Of a DNA stretch of 64,000 nt, positions 49,646 to 62,090 are shown one piece after another (position 1 is the stretch's first letter; each line of letters begins with the position of its first letter). The DNA comes from Bostrychus sinensis (Eukaryota > Chordata > Actinopteri > Gobiiformes > Eleotridae). Made by a program: the position numbers and the translations under genes. The stretch covers positions 13,149,263-13,213,262 of the forward strand of contig CM036239.1 of the NCBI GenBank assembly GCA_020698575.1, in the 5' to 3' direction. Below the pieces are notes generated by a model. It made no database searches. It saw only the letters and a program-made list of their open reading frames with translations, and had not been told where the DNA came from.

Positions 49646-50436
49646 AGATAATGAAAAGAACCTACATCACTTTAAATCCTCTGGTCTGGTCAAGTAATTG
49701 TTTTACTCAAGATGTTAGAAAAAGAATAAAACGTCAACTAGTTTTACCTATCATTGATTATGTTGATATCATTTATCACGATACATATGATATTCATCTC
49801 AAACCACTGAATGTACTGTTCAACTCTCTTTGCAGATTTATCCTTAAATGTCCATACAGGACTCACCATTGTATTCTTTTTGAAAAACTCAACAGGTTGC
49901 AACCTCACAACAGACACCAATATCACTGGATTAAATATATTTTAAAATGCATCTATTTTAATTTCCCTGTACCTAAAACAACTTTTAGTTCCAGCAATGT
50001 CCACATATTCACTTAGAAGTACAGAGCATGTCACCTTCATTGTCCCCTCGAATTTATAGAGAAGTTTGACGTAGATCTTTTCAATATAAAGCCCTTTCAG
50101 ACTGGAATAATTTACCCCCTCAATAACAGACCTAACATCATTCAGAGTTTTCAGGCCCTCCGTGTTTACATATCTCAAGACCTCCTGTATGTGCTTTTAA
50201 TTTATTTTTATTTATTTTCAGGGTTACTTGCCCTTGTATACCTGTAACCTAAATCCTGACAGGACTTGAAGGTGAGACAAGTGAGCATGCCTGAATTGTC
50301 TGTATTATGTTGCGTTGTAAATCACGTTATGCATTTTGTCTATAGTATTGTATGTAATATGGCAATTGTAATTTCGTGTGAAAATGAGATGCTGCATCTC
50401 AAGGGGCATTCCATTAATAAATTCTAAATTCAACAC
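49646..50436 (+). mobile_element. LINE 3' fragment with C-terminal reverse transcriptase remnant
   Basis: A 121-codon open stretch (49651-50016) contains RQLVLPIIDYVDIIY and LFNSLCRFILKCPYRTHHC, the post-RT region of fish non-LTR elements. Degenerate matching sequence continues to about 50170 (FQYKA..., WNNLP-like). The end has a short hairpin (GAGATGCTGCATCTC) before AATAAATTC. The 5' part is absent, as usual for truncated LINE copies. The clade is not certain. Confidence 0.6.
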
Positions 50437-50754
50437 ACGCGAGAAGTGGATTTCAGTCTGATGCTGCGTGATCTGAGCAGATTCCTTTCCCTGTCTCCTG
50501 TTGCAGCCGTGCACTCTCGTTTAAATCCAGGCGAGGTGCAATTCATCTCGAACGAGCCTAGTAACAAACGTAACAATTCAAAGTGGTAAAATACCGAATA
50601 AATGTGGCATTATTTACCATCATTTTACCTTTGTGAGTGTATGGTACGTTGAGGTTTTTTATCAACATGCCTTACAAACAGCACAGAAGTAAAATAAAAG
50701 CTCCACCACTCTTGGGCTGACCAAAATTCATTTTGATTAATGACATATCAAGTG

Positions 50755-51657
50755 AAAAAAGAACACATTTTATTAATATTCACATTGTACATAATCAATA
50801 ATAGTAACACTACAGACACTTTAATATACATTGCATTGTGTCTGATGTAATATATGGAAACAAGTTAAAAGAAAACACCATTAGCTTTCTTGCTATTTAT
50901 GGAGATGGGAGCTGAAAATCTGAGAGGAATCTTTAAAGTCTGTGACAGCACACCTCTGAATAAGGTCTACAAATGTCAATATATAAGTATTAAGATAAGA
51001 GTATTAATTTGTAACATTTTATCTGAATGTAAATAGTAAAGCATACATCTGAATTTAATTGTTATTTCAGGCCAAGCAGACTCTTGGTAATATGTCTTTT
51101 GAAACTGTGCAGCACTATTTAAATACATACAAAAATACAGTAGAAAATATTTTTGCTAAGACATGATATGCATGTATTTGTTATTATTAGCTTAATATTC
51201 CAGAATAAAACAATTTTCAGATTAAATCAAACAAAAAGCCTCTGAATATGTCCAACCAATACTGAGATCTTTCGATTTTAAAATTCAGTACACAAAAGGT
51301 TTCACATTGATTTAGGGGCCAAAAAACATTGAGCACAACTTGTGTGTCACAATTGCTTAAAATCCATTGTATTCTCCATGTTTTATATCCTTAGCCATGT
51401 TAGTGACACATAAAAATCGGGCATTGAACATGAAATATAAAAACACAAGCAAGGATTGAGCCTAGTTTTGAATTGCATTGAGGACAGAAATTGTGTTTGA
51501 AAAAACAACAGCTCTGATTTGCAGCAACATTACTCCCAACTCATTTTAAAATTTTAAGCAAGACAAAAATGCAGGAACAGACTTATATGAACCGTAAGGT
51601 AAAATGTCTACACAACGACTGTGTACACCATGTTGTGCAACATGCACAGAATTTGTA
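50755..51657 (-). other. dcp2: dcp2 3' UTR
   Basis: It follows the stop codon at 51658-51660 and runs to AATAAA near 50769-50774 on the minus strand. No repeats are recognised inside. The 300 bp to its left (50440-50755) hold nothing I can name. Confidence 0.55.
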
Positions 51658-54600
51658 TCAGTAGTCAAAACATTTCATGATCGCCTCTTTATCAAATTTG
51701 AAGTTGAGGAAAGTCTTGGAGGACAGCAGATGCTCTGAATAAACAGCGGGCTGGTGACCGTTAGAGTTGCATTGAGGCACATCTGTAAACATAAAACAGT
51801 TTTTATTATGTTGATTTTAAATGTACTACCCAAAATCTGGAAATGTTGGGATGTTGTTTTTTTTTTATTTGAATAAAATGAAAACTAAAAGACTTTTAAA
51901 TCACAAGCCAATATTTTATTCACAATAGAACATAGATAACATAACAAATGTTTACACTGAGAAACTTCAATTCAAATTTGATTCTGAACTGAACACTGAT
52001 AACTCGCTGGAAGGTCTGTCTCCTCTTTAGCCCGGAGGACACAGCGTCCGTGATTTCCAATGAATGAATGTCAAATTTAGACAGGGTCTCACCATAGGAA
52101 ACTGTCCCATTTTAAATGAGCCTTGGCCCAGGACACGACGATGCTTCTGGACCATGTTCACATATGGCTTAATTTTTGCACGATACAGCTTTAGTTGGAT
52201 TGTGTTTACCTACAGTGGTTTCTGGAAGTATTCCTCAGCCAATGACAATGTCATTGAGACGATGAGTCGTCTGAGGGCCTGAAGAACATGGGCTCCAATA
52301 AAGGTCTTCAGCCTCGTCCCTTACACAGAGATTTGCCCAGTTTCTCTGAATCTTTTGAGGATGTTATGCACTGTAGATGATGAGATTTGCAAAGCCTTTG
52401 CAATTAAACTATTCCACAATCTTTTTATGCACTCTTTCACAGATTGGAGAGCCTCTGCCTCTCTAAGACATCACTTTTATAGCTAATTATGCTATAGACC
52501 TAATATCTATTAACTTAATTAGTTAATAGATGCTCTCCCAGCTGAGTCTTCTTCAAAAGGGTTTTGCTTTTTCAGCCATTTTTTGCCCCTGTCCCAACTA
52601 TTTTGAGACCTGTAGCAGGCATCAAATTTGAATTGAGCTAATTTTGTGCATAAAAATGTAAAATTTCTCATTGTAAACATGTCTTATGTTATCTATGTTC
52701 TATCTAAAATAATAATAATAATAATCTAAAATATTGGCTCATGTTATTTTAAAGTCTTGTTTTCATTTTATTTCTAATTTTATGCAAATTAAAAAACAAA
52801 CTCCCAATATTTCCGGAATTCGGGTTGTATATCAACTTCATCTTTCTACAAAACAGTGTGGCATCAAAAGGTTGTGTATAGTAAGTCATTTGTATGATTA
52901 TCTTAATTTTTACTTTTTGTTTTGTTTCGTTTTCACATACAATACTTGTTATTAGGCCCGAGCTAGGCAAAGCCGGTGCAGGGCCTAAGGAAATTCATTC
53001 TGATTACACACTTTCCAAATATGTCCCCTGTTGTGACTTTGGGTTAAAGACATAAATGGGTTCATAAGATTAATAAGTTGCGTGAACAGTGGTTTATAGT
53101 TATAAAAGTAAATAAGTCAGCTTTATTGTAAAAGCTGTTAAAAAGCATTAGTTTTGGAAACTAGTCTGTACTTTTTCTTTTTATTTGTTTGTTAGCTGCA
53201 CATTTCCAGTGTTGTGAGCACAGCATAACCCCTCATGAAAACTCATGAAATCTTTCTCATCTGGCCTGGTAAAATAAATTGTCTTATTAGGCAAACTATG
53301 TAGGTACTATACAAAATGGCTCAACAGCACCACCATTTGTTCAACTTAATGAGATTTTGGGCACACTCACTTAATGCAATTGGCCATATTGATCCTTCAC
53401 ACTATTCCTAACCTCAAATATTATTATGGCTACACCCTCTCACAAACAGGAAGTCAGCTATTTTGTTATGAATCTGGAAATTCAGATGTGCTCACCTTGC
53501 ACTTTAACAAACTAGTCCTATGCCTTTTAACCAAACGAGCAAAAACTTAGCCAGCATCACCTGCAAAGATGGGAAAATCAGCAATTTTTTTCTAATTTCT
53601 TTAGGTTTTTCACGGTCGTCTGGTGTCTGATAATAGTGTCATATTTGTTAATACTTTGCATGAGCAAAATGGGCTAAAATTTCTCTTACTTATTCAGTGA
53701 ACAGGCCTAAGCACACCTACATTTAGGTCTATACATATTTGGACATCTACAGTTTTTTTTTAGCTTTTTACTGCATATTAAAATACAGTTATATAATAAA
53801 TATGGGCTGAATGCACTCTCTGCTGTAATTTAAGGCTTTTTGCATCCAACTCAGACAAAGGGTCAAGGAATTACAGTTGTTTAATATGTAGCCACGACCA
53901 AAAGTAATTAGATAGTTGCCTCAAAAGCTATTTCATGAGCTGCATGAGCTAGTTCCCTCATTAAACCATCATAAACTGAGCAGGCAACAGAAATGAAATT
54001 GATTCCAGGTGTGGTATTTGCATTTGAAAGCTGTTTCTGTAAACCCACAAGGCCTCCTAATGGAAGCAAACCAGCCCATCCTTAGGCTGAAAAATAAAAA
54101 ACCTTCACAATATCCACCCAAGTGAACAACACTCTTCAAGAAGTAGGTCTTATCAGTGTCTAGGTCCACCATAAAGACCTCATAAGAGTAAATACAGAGG
54201 GTTCACCACAAGGTGCAAACCATTCATTAGCCAAAAACAGAAAGTCCAGATTAGACTTTGCCAAAAAAAAACTAAAAAAAAATAAAAAAGCCGGCCCAAG
54301 TTTGGAACAGCATTCTTTTGACAGATGAGACTTAGATCAACCTGTACCAGAATGATGGGTAGAGAAAAGTCGGGAGAAGCTCAACTGGAGCTCAACACAT
54401 CTTCTGAAAACATGGTGGAGCAGTGCAGTGTGATGCTTAGGCATCCATGGCTTCCAATGGCACTGGGTCACTGGTGTTTATTGATGATGTGACAGAGACA
54501 GAAGAAGCCAGGTGAATTCTTAAGTGTATAGAAACGTTCTGTCTGCTCAGATTCAGCCAAAGGCTGCAAAGTTGATTGGACGGTGCTTCACAGTACAGCT

Positions 54601-57600
54601 GGACAACAACCCAAAACATGCTGCAAAAGCAATACAGGAGTTTGTTTTGTTTAAGGCAAAGAAATGAAATCTCTGCAAGAGTCAGTCACCAGATTCCCAC
54701 CTAATCGAGCTGTATTGTCTAAGACAAAACTTGAGCCAGGAAGACCCACACACAAGCAACAACTGAAGACAGCTGCAGTAAAGGCCTGGCAGAGCATCAC
54801 AAAGGAGGAAACCCAGTGTTTGGTGATGGCCATAGCCTCCAGACTTCAGGCAGTCATCACCTGCAAAGGAATTCTTAGCCATTTTTTTGTGTCTTTTTTC
54901 ATAGTAATGTTAATTTGTCCAATTACTTTTGGTGCCCTTAAAAAAGAGGCAGCTACATATTAAAGAGCTGTCATTTCTGAACCCTTCCTCTGACACTGAT
55001 GTGAATACTGTGAAATTTCAGCAGAAACTCTGCACTTTAAGCATATATTAAATACTGAACTGAATTTTTGAATATGGTTTGGTAGAAAGCCAAAACAAAA
55101 AAACTTGTGTCAGTGTCCAAATATTTATGGTACCATGCTTAGATTTCAGCATTACAGTGGGTTGTACTAATATTTGTACAGGATTTGATTTTAATTTATT
55201 TATCATAATTATTTCTTAATTTGTAATTTTTTTTCAATGGGTTTTGTGTTTAGTTGGGTATATTTCTATGTATTATTCAAAATGTATGTCCTTGTTAAGT
55301 TTTTATAATACTATAATAATAAATAAAAAAAAACACAAAAACAATCTTTTTCCCCTATTAATTATGCTCAAGCCAGGCAAAGCAGGGCCTGTTGAAATTC
55401 TTTTTGACTTCACACTTTCTGCCAGCCAGTTTCATCTAGAGACATGGACCACCAATATGGGCCACCAATAGCTAACCCCTGAGCTTTCTACTATGTTATA
55501 AAGTTGTTCCCTTGTCAAAAATATACCTGGAATTGTCTTTTGTTTCATTCACGCCTGTTGACGTTTCTGAGGCCTTAAAATGCCTTTAAAGGCTTGGTTC
55601 CACAAACCTCTACCTCTCCCACAAACCCATGCCCACTCTAGGAAGCACTGACCAATCAACAAGCCCTCTACATCCAGTCTGCTCTCATTCATTTATCAAT
55701 CAGTGTACAATGTACAGCTCTGTTTCCACTGATTTCAATTCAGCTCGGATTTTTATCACTTATCGACACCCACCAGCCTGAACAGATCTGACTCAATAGC
55801 GAGACAGTGAGCAGCTACTAACAGACTGAAAAGAAAAAAAAGTTTTTACAACAACAAAAAAAAAAAGAAATATGGCACAAATATTCTATACATCAGACTG
55901 AACAAAAAGGCCAACTGGACCCAGATTACATTTCTTACAGTTTTGGCGCAGTGTTGGTTAATCGGTCACTGATGAACAAATGATCAAAATCCTTATGCAC
56001 ATGCTCTGTCTGATTGGGTTTAAATATGAATCACTTGTTCACTGACATGGCACGAGTACAAGTGCATTAAAACTCGAACAATGCACTCAAGAGCTAGCCT
56101 GCCACTGCCAGACAAACACTTTTCCTATTCTATACAAAGAAGTCTGGTACCCCTTTTGTTTCTGTGGAGGAACAATGACAGGCGGAGTAACCAATCATGG
56201 TCCAAACATGAACCAGCTCTGTACTTACTTCTGAACGCAGCAGAAGGCAGTTGTACAAAGACAAAGTGGAAAAAGTCTGTTTTTATTTCCAATGTGTTTG
56301 TTATGTTGGAAATCAAGTGAACTTCACTGTTGTTAAAATAGCAACAAGACAAAGAAAAAAATCCGTTGGAGGACTGAACAACAATGTGGACTTCAGCAGA
56401 ATCAACAGGTGACAAAGAAAAGCACTAGACGCAGTTAATCAGGTCAGAGAAGTTATTAAATTAGCTCGGTAGCTAGCACTATCATGGTTAGCTCTTCTGC
56501 TTTCATAAGACATGCAACAGATGAACGGCTGTGATAGGCCAGTTCCAAATCAAACTGGTGGGAAACGCTTTGCTTCGAGAGAGGAACCAGACTGTCCTGC
56601 TTGCAAAAAGAGACCGAAAAATACTTTACAGGATCCTGATCAAAAAAGTCAATGAGACCCATGCAAATATTGTGCAGTGTTGCTATGGAGCATGACCGTA
56701 AACTCCCATCGTATTTTAATGGGAAAGAAAAATCTCTATAGCAAGGTAAAAATATGTTTATTTGACATTTGTGAACTTTTGCACACAAATCCAGGCCATA
56801 TTTTTTATGAGGGTTTCAGATGTGATGCCTAAAAAAAAACATCATATTCCAATGGGCATTTGACAGTGTAATTATTAGGGGGAACACCTTTTACTTTAAA
56901 GCAGATTAAATTAGGTAAAATAATTCTTCACATTAAGACAAACCTAAAATATTATTTTAGCTCTGCCCTCTGGCAAACAGAAGGTCAGCCATCATGTCTT
57001 CCCACACCCAGATGAAGTACGCCTCAAACTTGTCCCACTTTCAACCAAATGAGCTCAAAATTGGTCAGTTGCATCTACAAATGTGGCGCACCAATAATAA
57101 TCCACTTTTTCCAACATTTATGAATTTCCCTTGGTGCTATGGCTCATAATGCAGTGTCAAGAACAAGGTGCAGTCCTCTTATGGTTGCATGGGCCTCGCT
57201 GTCACAGTGAGGTGAGGACGCTCATCAGCTATTTTACCATGGTCTTTTTTCCCCTTGTCACTTTCTATACCACAAATAACTGCATATCTACTACATGTAA
57301 AGGGAGACATTTCTGAACTAACCTCTCTCAAAACTGTCTTGCAATCTTCTGGGCTGAAGTTTTTTGTCTTCTTTCTGTAAGATTAACATACAGTACATGT
57401 ACATACATGTCAATGCTTTAATACACAAAGAATTTTTACTTGTAGATGTACTTGTAACTTTGAGAAATGTTCTGACCTGCAGACAGGTGAATCCATTATC
57501 AGTTCCTTTCTTCACATAGGGTGAGTCTTGACTTTTCTTTCCATTGACTTTTATATTTTGGTTCTACCAAAATAATATCAATAGCACTTCAATATACTAT

Positions 57601-59824
57601 AATAATTAATAGATTGAGTCCAAACACAGATTTCAGCCTATAATTTTCAGAAATATTAAGGAAAAACACTTATTTTCTGACCTGATACAGCTCATACTGG
57701 CCTGCAGCTTTCTGCTGTTTGTGTTTGGCATAGGCGTCTGCTAAAAGCATGTCTGTGCCTGTTGTGCGACGAGATTTAGACCTACAAAAACAAAAACAAA
57801 TAAAGCAACCTGTTATATCTATTAGTGAGTACACAAATGACTTACAGAGCAAATATGAAATATTACCGAGTACTGTCTGAGGATTTATATGGAGTGCCAT
57901 CCTCATCACTATCTGGGGACTCCCCTTTGAGCCGACTGATGCACTCTCGCAGTGGTCTACAAAAGGTAAAAACAGTACAAAAGGTGTATCAAAACCCAGC
58001 ACTGTAATTTAATTGTTATATAAGTTTTAAGTATAGCTTGCACAAAAGGCAAATAAGTACCTTATGAATGGAATGGCCATAAAAAATCTATTGGGGGCAA
58101 GTCCAAGTTTGGACTTGGGAGTCATGTCATTTCTGTGACATGGGAGCTTTTCAATAGGAAACCATTCAATGTTCTAAAAAAACATACAATATAAGACAAA
58201 AGTAGAACAAGCTACAAATCAGTATGGGTGGATAAAAACTCATGCACGCACCCTGATCTCTTTTCTTGTTTTGGGGTTAAACTTGGTGTCCCTGGATACA
58301 CCTGGTATGATGTAAAGCCGCACCAACTGGTCAGTGATTTTCTGCTCTATGTACATGTCTTTGCAGATGCGATTTTTGATATCAAAGCCCGTCTCCTCCA
58401 AAACCTTCAATGCACACAACATTAATCATATCAACATAACCCTAAATGCTTTAACAAGAAATAAAGTAAAGGTAATCTCACTTCACGAACTGCACAATCA
58501 TGAGGGGCTTCTTCTTCATTTACTTTTCCCTTTGGAAAGCCCCATCCTGACTTTGCTAGGTAACCCTGAACAAGCAGCACCTACAAAGGAATACCATGTT
58601 AATGCATTGATGCATTAGCTGTATGAGATTTTCAATAATAGCAAACAGGCTATAATAGAATTTGCTACATACATTTTCAAGTGATTCATCTAGAATAATT
58701 GCTCCATATGTGGGTACACCCATCTTGTACTCTTTCCACTGTTCCAGGACTTTCTGCACATCCTCTCCATGAGGCAACAGAAATGGACAGTGTTGGAAAA
58801 GTAAGGTGCTGTCAAGGTTAGTAATGTATGATCATGTTTTATGAAAAACTAAGTTTTGGTTTGTTATAATTAATAAAACAAACAACATAAAACATAAGAT
58901 TTAAAAAACAATGTCCCAAACTATCAGGATATCAGCTTTCGCAAAATCTCTTATCCCACAGTGAGGTGCGCCTGGAGTGTTTTGCATGCAGAAGTCCAAA
59001 TAGAACCAGTGAGCCAGCTCGATCTGGAAGCAAACGCGGATGGCATTGTCCCTCTCCTCGCTAGGAATGTGCAGAATAAAGCGACTGCAGAAAGAGAGAA
59101 AGGCAGAACATTTATGACAGTGGGCTTCACAAAAAAATTGCAAATGATGTAAAGGGAACTTAATCACTTGAAAAAACATACAGCGTCACTTCTTCCTATT
59201 CAAAACATTTTTACAGGGAGGCTGATCAAAACAATAGGAAAACAAATGACAAGTTATGAAGATGTGTCTCAGACAGGCTGATGTTGAGATCAGGGCTCTG
59301 TGGGGTCGTACCATCACCTCTGGAAGACTTGTTCTTTATTTTTTTATATCTATATTTTTGTGGCATTTGGTTGTAGGACTACTTTTTTTTCTTATTTTGG
59401 AGAAAAGCATTAATTCTTAAAGCACATGTTCACCTACCAAGAATGGCAACCCAGTTGTGCACATCACTTTTAGAATAACGCCAAATACAATATAATGCCA
59501 CCCATAAAGACCACTGCTGTTTGCATATTAGAAGAGGCATATGTGTCCAAAATGTGCTCATTACATGACAATCATTAAAATTTTCTTTTGGTTAACTGGA
59601 TGTAGCCAGTGCACTAAGTAAGACACTTTCGCATCAGCACCGTGCTAGCCAGTGATAGAGATGAAGATTTTGTTTGTTTAGCAAAAATATCTTTTAATGT
59701 CAGAGTTGACGCCAATAGTCTGCGGTCCTAACAGAAATAACCACTTAAAACATCGCTAAATTCGTAGTTACCTGCAGAGGTCGTCCAATAACGCGGTAGG
59801 GATCTCGACTCTTTTTGTTTCCAT
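51658..59824 (-). CDS. dcp2: m7GpppN-mRNA hydrolase, decapping enzyme DCP2
   Basis: DCP2 removes the 5' cap of mRNAs, releasing m7GDP and committing them to 5'-3' decay in P-bodies with DCP1 and EDC proteins. Eleven coding exons join in frame: 59772-59824 (ATG 59824), 58933-59084, 58673-58800, 58482-58580, 58252-58404, 58061-58173, 57867-57956, 57682-57781, 57477-57563, 57323-57374 and 51658-51782; 1152 nt, 383 residues (human about 420). Residues 1 to about 95 are the DCP1-binding regulatory domain (METKRVEIP, FILHIPSEERDNAIRVCFQI). The Nudix box spans two exons, GFPKGKVNEEEAPHDCAVRE then VLEETGF, with the metal-binding Glu147 and Glu148. Box B (KLGLAPNRFFMAIPFIRPLR) follows. The last exon ends with TFLNFKFDKEAIMKCFDY, the conserved C-terminal motif, and is separated by a 5.5-kb transposon-filled intron. 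The second intron is AT-AC, the others GT-AG. Confidence 0.96.
51826..52827 (-). mobile_element. Tc1-like element, internally decayed, in the last dcp2 intron
   Basis: Inverted arms of about 130 bp (left CTACCCAAAATCTGGAAATG; right TTTCCGGAATTCGGGTTG) with TA at both edges (51824-51825, 52828-52829). On the minus strand remnants of a Tc1 transposase can be read, including a helix-turn-helix-like SSSTVHNILKRFRETGQI near 52360 and a stretch near 52150 with the words VNMVQKHRRVLGQGSFKM. The catalytic C-terminal part is lost. Confidence 0.75.
52955..53720. repeat. Unassigned dispersed repeat, copy A
   Basis: It starts AGGCCCGAGCTAGGCAAAGC and shares several diverged blocks in the same order with copy B at 55360-57180 (GCAGGGCCT; ACCT.AAATATTATT; GAAGTCAGCTATT; CCAAACGAGC). 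The GCCCGAGC...GGGCCT start is common in fish repeats. No frame or inverted ends were found. Confidence 0.45.
53726..55136 (+). mobile_element. Tc1-like element, copy 2 of the family at 10478-12100
   Basis: Ends GGTCTATACATATTTGGACA and the complement of CAGTGTCCAAATATTTATGG. It aligns with copy 1 along most of its length but lacks the 430-bp insertion found there. An open stretch at 54664-54963 near its end is a transposase remnant in which PNRAVLSKTKLEPGRPTHKQ and TTAAVKAWQ-like words can be read. It is inactive. It lies between the two copies of an unassigned repeat. Confidence 0.82.
55360..57180. repeat. Unassigned dispersed repeat, copy B, with unrecognised middle
   Basis: The start (CTCAAGCCAGGCAAAGCAGG) and the end (near 56940-57130: CTAAAATATTATTTTAGCTC; AGAAGGTCAGCCATCATG; CCAAATGAGC) match copy A. 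The middle, 55560-56850, has no match I can see and contains open frames up to 110 codons without family likeness. Confidence 0.35.
57181..57322. other. Left flank of dcp2 exon 10
   Basis: Intronic sequence with no recognised feature apart from the splice donor GTTAGT at 57317-57322 (minus strand). Confidence 0.5.
58801..58932 (-). other. dcp2: AT-AC (U12-type) intron of dcp2
   Basis: The exon before ends GCGAAAGCTG and the intron starts ATATCCTGATAG; U12 AT-AC introns start ATATCCTT. It ends CCTTGACAGCACCTTAC before TTTTCCAACAC. CCTTGAC fits the U12 branch site, with its A 11 nt before the end. Using AT and AC restores AVFQHCPFLLP, the conserved family wording; I found no GT-AG pair that does. 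Length is 132 nt. Confidence 0.88.
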
Positions 59825-60100
59825 GTTCGGTGAAAACATCCCGACATTAAGGCAGCCCAAGCGATCAAAAACTACTGCTACTTCCACATCTCCTTTAATC
59901 ACATTTTGCTCTTCAACTCCACAAAAACTCAGCTTTACATTAGCCACAAAAGGCTAATATCAACTGAGTTACCTCCCCGAGCGCTGGATTTCTTGTTTTT
60001 AGTTTACGGCTTTAGGCGGAAATGAAGCAAACCAATCAAATCAAAGGAGCGGTGACGTAAATAAAACTCTGAGCTCCTATTGGTCGAATCTAAAGTCAGT
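59825..60100 (-). promoter_or_regulatory. dcp2: dcp2 5' UTR and promoter
   Basis: Upstream of the dcp2 ATG, the block has CCAAT at 60032-60036, an inverted CCAAT (ATTGG) at 60079-60083 and a CRE-like TGACGTAA at 60053-60060 between them. The start site probably lies near 59980-60010. No gene is seen leaving in the other direction. Confidence 0.5.
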
Positions 60101-60303
60101 CAGTAAAATAAAAGGCAGTAGCAAGTTTGTTTGAGACGCATACATCCAACTATATACCGCTAAATGTAAAAGTTTGGACATCCGTCTGAGGTTGCTTAAT
60201 AATTTACTCTGTCTTCATGAATAAAGATTACAGAGGTATGTCGTTCATTTTCTAGTGACATCTGAGTTCTGGGGTGTTTTCCTAATAACCATTTTTAGTG
60301 TAG

Positions 60304-61442
60304 CAGTATTTAGATGTATGAAATTAAATGAAATGTCCTTGCAAATTATTTGGGCACCTTTATAAGTCTGCTGAATTGAATGCATGTAACTTCTCAAAAT
60401 GGATTACTTGCAACACAGAACTTGTAAGATTAGTTAGTTAGGCCTTGAACTTCATAGACAGGTGCATTCAATAATGAGAAAAGTTATTTAAGGTGGTAAT
60501 CAAGAAATAGAAGGATACAGGCAAAGTTGATGTTAAGGCCAGATGTGACAGGCCAAGAAAAATACCAGAGAGACATGGGCAAGGAATGGTGAGAATGGTT
60601 AAAGACCACCCATCAATCACCTCCAAAGACCTACAACATCATCCTGCTGCAGATGGTGTTTCTGTACATGGGTCAACAATCCAGAGCACTTTGCACAAAG
60701 GACAGCTGTATGGGAGGTATGCAAAAGCTCATTTAGACAGATTCATTTAGGAATAACGTGGTGTGGACTGATAAAACAAAAATTTTGTTATTAGGTCATA
60801 ACAAGAAGCACTATGCAGGAGAAACACTTGCTGTATTCTCTCAGATTTGGTGGAGGTTCCATCATGTTGTGTGGCTGTGGGGCTGTGTGGCCGTGGACCT
60901 GTGTGGTTAGTTTAGGCACTGGGGCCTTTGTTAAAGTTGAGAGTTGGATGGATTCCACCCAATTTCAACAGATTCTTGAAGATAATGTTCATGCATCAGT
61001 CGCAAAGTTGAAGTTACGTTGGAGTTGGGTTTTCCAATAAGACAATGACCCAAAACACAGCTCGAAATCCACAAAGGTATTCATGCAGAGAAAGAAGTTT
61101 AATGTTATGGCGCAGCAGTCCCCAGACTTGAATATCATTGAAAATCTATGGGTTGATTTAAAGAGGGCTGTGCATGCTTGGAAGCCATCAAATCTAAATG
61201 AACTGGAGATGTTTTGTGAGGAGAAATGGTCAAAAATACCTCCATCCAGAATCCAGATACTTGTCAGAGCCATAGGAGTCGTCTAGAGGCTCTTTCTTTT
61301 GCAAAAGTAGGCTCAACTAAATACTGATTTAATTTTTCTATTGGGGCGCCAAAAATTTTGCACCAGTCTAATTTTATTATTATGCATATTGCATATTTTC
61401 AGTTAATCCAATAATCCTCATTTCACTAATTGAATATTGCTG
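60304..61442 (+). mobile_element. Tc1-like transposon, decayed
   Basis: The outer ends CAGTATTTAGATGTATGAAA and the complement of TTTCACTAATTGAATATTGCTG-type sequence resemble each other, and inner arms (TTATTTGGGCACC; GGGGCGCCAAAAATT) are inverted. TA follows the right end. Transposase blocks on the plus strand: FGGGSIMLCGCG near 60846, and QQSPDLNIIENLWVDLKRAV at 61113-61172, which holds the third catalytic Glu. Frames are broken between them. It sits between the dcp2 promoter and reep5. Confidence 0.8.
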
Positions 61443-62090
61443 TATACATAAGAGACTTTGTATATCAAAATGAAGTTGCTGATCCAAATGCCCCACAACT
61501 TATAAATTAAAATATTTATAATTATCAGGGATGTCCAGCCTTTACATATGACTGTAAATAGAACACTAAACAGATAAATAGGGTTATATTCTATCTCTAT
61601 GGGTACATCCATAAGGTGCTTTTTTTCTATGGGCATGGAAACATGTCACAGAGTTAACTAAACTGGCCCTCATGCACTCAAACTGAAATATGAAATTGAT
61701 AAAACATTTTGGTTTTACATTGAAATGATTTTAAAATTGTTGTTGTTGTTTTATGCTTTTGCAAACATGTAATTTCTCTGTCTCTTTAAATGTTTTACAG
61801 ACTATACATGGTTCAGTTACATCTCAGTTAAACAATACAACAAAGAGATTAATATCAGAAAGGGGATAATGCATATTAATAAACATTAGAACCAATGTAA
61901 ATATGCAAAATTATAGCTTTGGGCTAATTTCTAGCTGCAGTCCACTGTTGCACCTGACTAAGTGCAAAATGAACAGGGCACAATGCTGTGACCTTTGACC
62001 TGATACTTTTTGGTGCTTGATGCACTACGCATGTGCAGGGTAATAGAAATTGACTGATACCACATGTTTCCTTCCTCTGTAAGATATGTG
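61443..62090. other. Spacer between two Tc1-like elements
   Basis: AT-rich, with a TTG microsatellite of four units near 61738-61750. No gene or repeat recognised. Confidence 0.5.

Noticed and set aside
56125..56788. Minus-strand frames of 96 and 110 codons in the last dcp2 intron
   Set aside because: No family likeness; inside a probable repeat and not needed for any gene model.
58915..58933. Conventional GT donor for dcp2 exon 2 (GTTTGG)
   Set aside because: Pairing it with the nearby CAG acceptor shifts the frame and loses the conserved HCPFLLP block, whereas AT-AC keeps it.
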